A DNA stretch of 7,193 bases from an uncultured Ruminococcus sp. (GTDB lineage: Bacteria > Bacillota > Clostridia > Oscillospirales > Acutalibacteraceae), in contig CACXHC010000222.1 of NCBI GenBank assembly GCA_902767285.1, positions 1 to 7,193 of the forward strand, written 5' to 3'. Made by a program: the position numbers and the translations under genes. Below, piece by piece: positions 7,113 through 7,193 of this stretch (position 1 is the stretch's first letter; every line of letters starts with the position of its first letter). The notes under the pieces were generated by a model. It saw nothing but the letters and a program-made list of their open reading frames with translations, had not been told where the DNA came from and did no database searches.

Positions 7113-7138
7113 CTTCTTTTTTTTTCAAAAAAAAGAAG
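7113..7138. repeat. Inverted repeat, 11-bp stem with TTCA loop
   Basis: CTTC followed by seven T at 7113-7123 is complementary to seven A followed by GAAG at 7128-7138, with a TTCA loop. It is A/T dominated with two G-C pairs. No T tract follows on +, where AGAAAATAAGC comes next, and on the - strand the stem is followed by a GC and a run of A, so it is not a normal terminator. Its layout resembles the hairpin at 6977-7012: a long T/A upper stem and a 4-nt loop containing one G or C. Confidence 0.55.
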
Positions 7139-7169
7139 AGAAAATAAGCAACAAATTGGAGATTTCTTA

Positions 7170-7192
7170 GGGCTGTTGTTTTTTCACAGCCC
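7170..7192 (+). terminator. Candidate terminator hairpin at window edge
   Basis: GGGCTGT at 7170-7176 pairs exactly with ACAGCCC at 7186-7192 around a 9-nt loop. This GC-rich stem is the most terminator-like structure in the tail and is oriented to end the + strand operon. The window stops one base after the stem, so the T tract that would confirm it cannot be seen. The - strand downstream of the hairpin (TAAGAAATC) is not T-rich, which argues against use by a convergent gene. Confidence 0.5.
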
Positions 7193-7193
7193 C

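Overview
The window is a stretch of AT-rich (about 40% GC by eye), standard-code bacterial chromosome. Seven genes lie head to tail on the + strand and are followed by a non-coding tail. The order dxs - tlyA - nadK - argR - recN is the classic Firmicutes arrangement. Having nadK between tlyA and argR is typical of Clostridia rather than Bacillus, where the equivalent run is dxs-yqxC-ahrC-recN. I read the source as a clostridial Firmicute, probably a gut or anaerobic lineage, but the sequence does not fix the genus.

Layout: 1-983 is the C-terminal half of dxs (isoprenoid precursor synthesis), cut by the left edge. 1006-1812 is a TlyA-type rRNA 2'-O-methyltransferase. 1828-2724 is NAD kinase. 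2730-3185 is the arginine repressor ArgR. 3201-4859 is the SMC-like DNA repair ATPase RecN. 4878-6089 is a PLP-dependent DegT/DnrJ/EryC1/StrS-type sugar aminotransferase. 6117-6944 is a Cof-type (class IIB) HAD phosphatase. Gaps between genes are 5 to 27 nt, most genes have a recognisable Shine-Dalgarno, and no internal terminator is visible, so all seven probably share one transcript whose promoter lies left of the window.

The genes do not form a single pathway. The first five are a conserved housekeeping cluster (isoprenoids, ribosome modification, NADP supply, arginine control, double-strand-break repair). The last two are accessory and occupy the place where sporulating relatives usually carry spoIVB and spo0A.

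The tail after 6944 holds no convincing conventional gene. It has a perfect 16-bp-stem hairpin (6977-7012), an imperfect hairpin (7043-7072), an 11-bp-stem hairpin (7113-7138), a pair of complementary arms enclosing the middle section, and at the right edge a GC-rich hairpin that looks like the start of the operon terminator. A 21-codon TTG-start frame with a good Shine-Dalgarno runs through the first hairpin. This tail is the least explained part of the window. Otherwise the region is ordinary, and I see no evidence for a new defence or mobile system.
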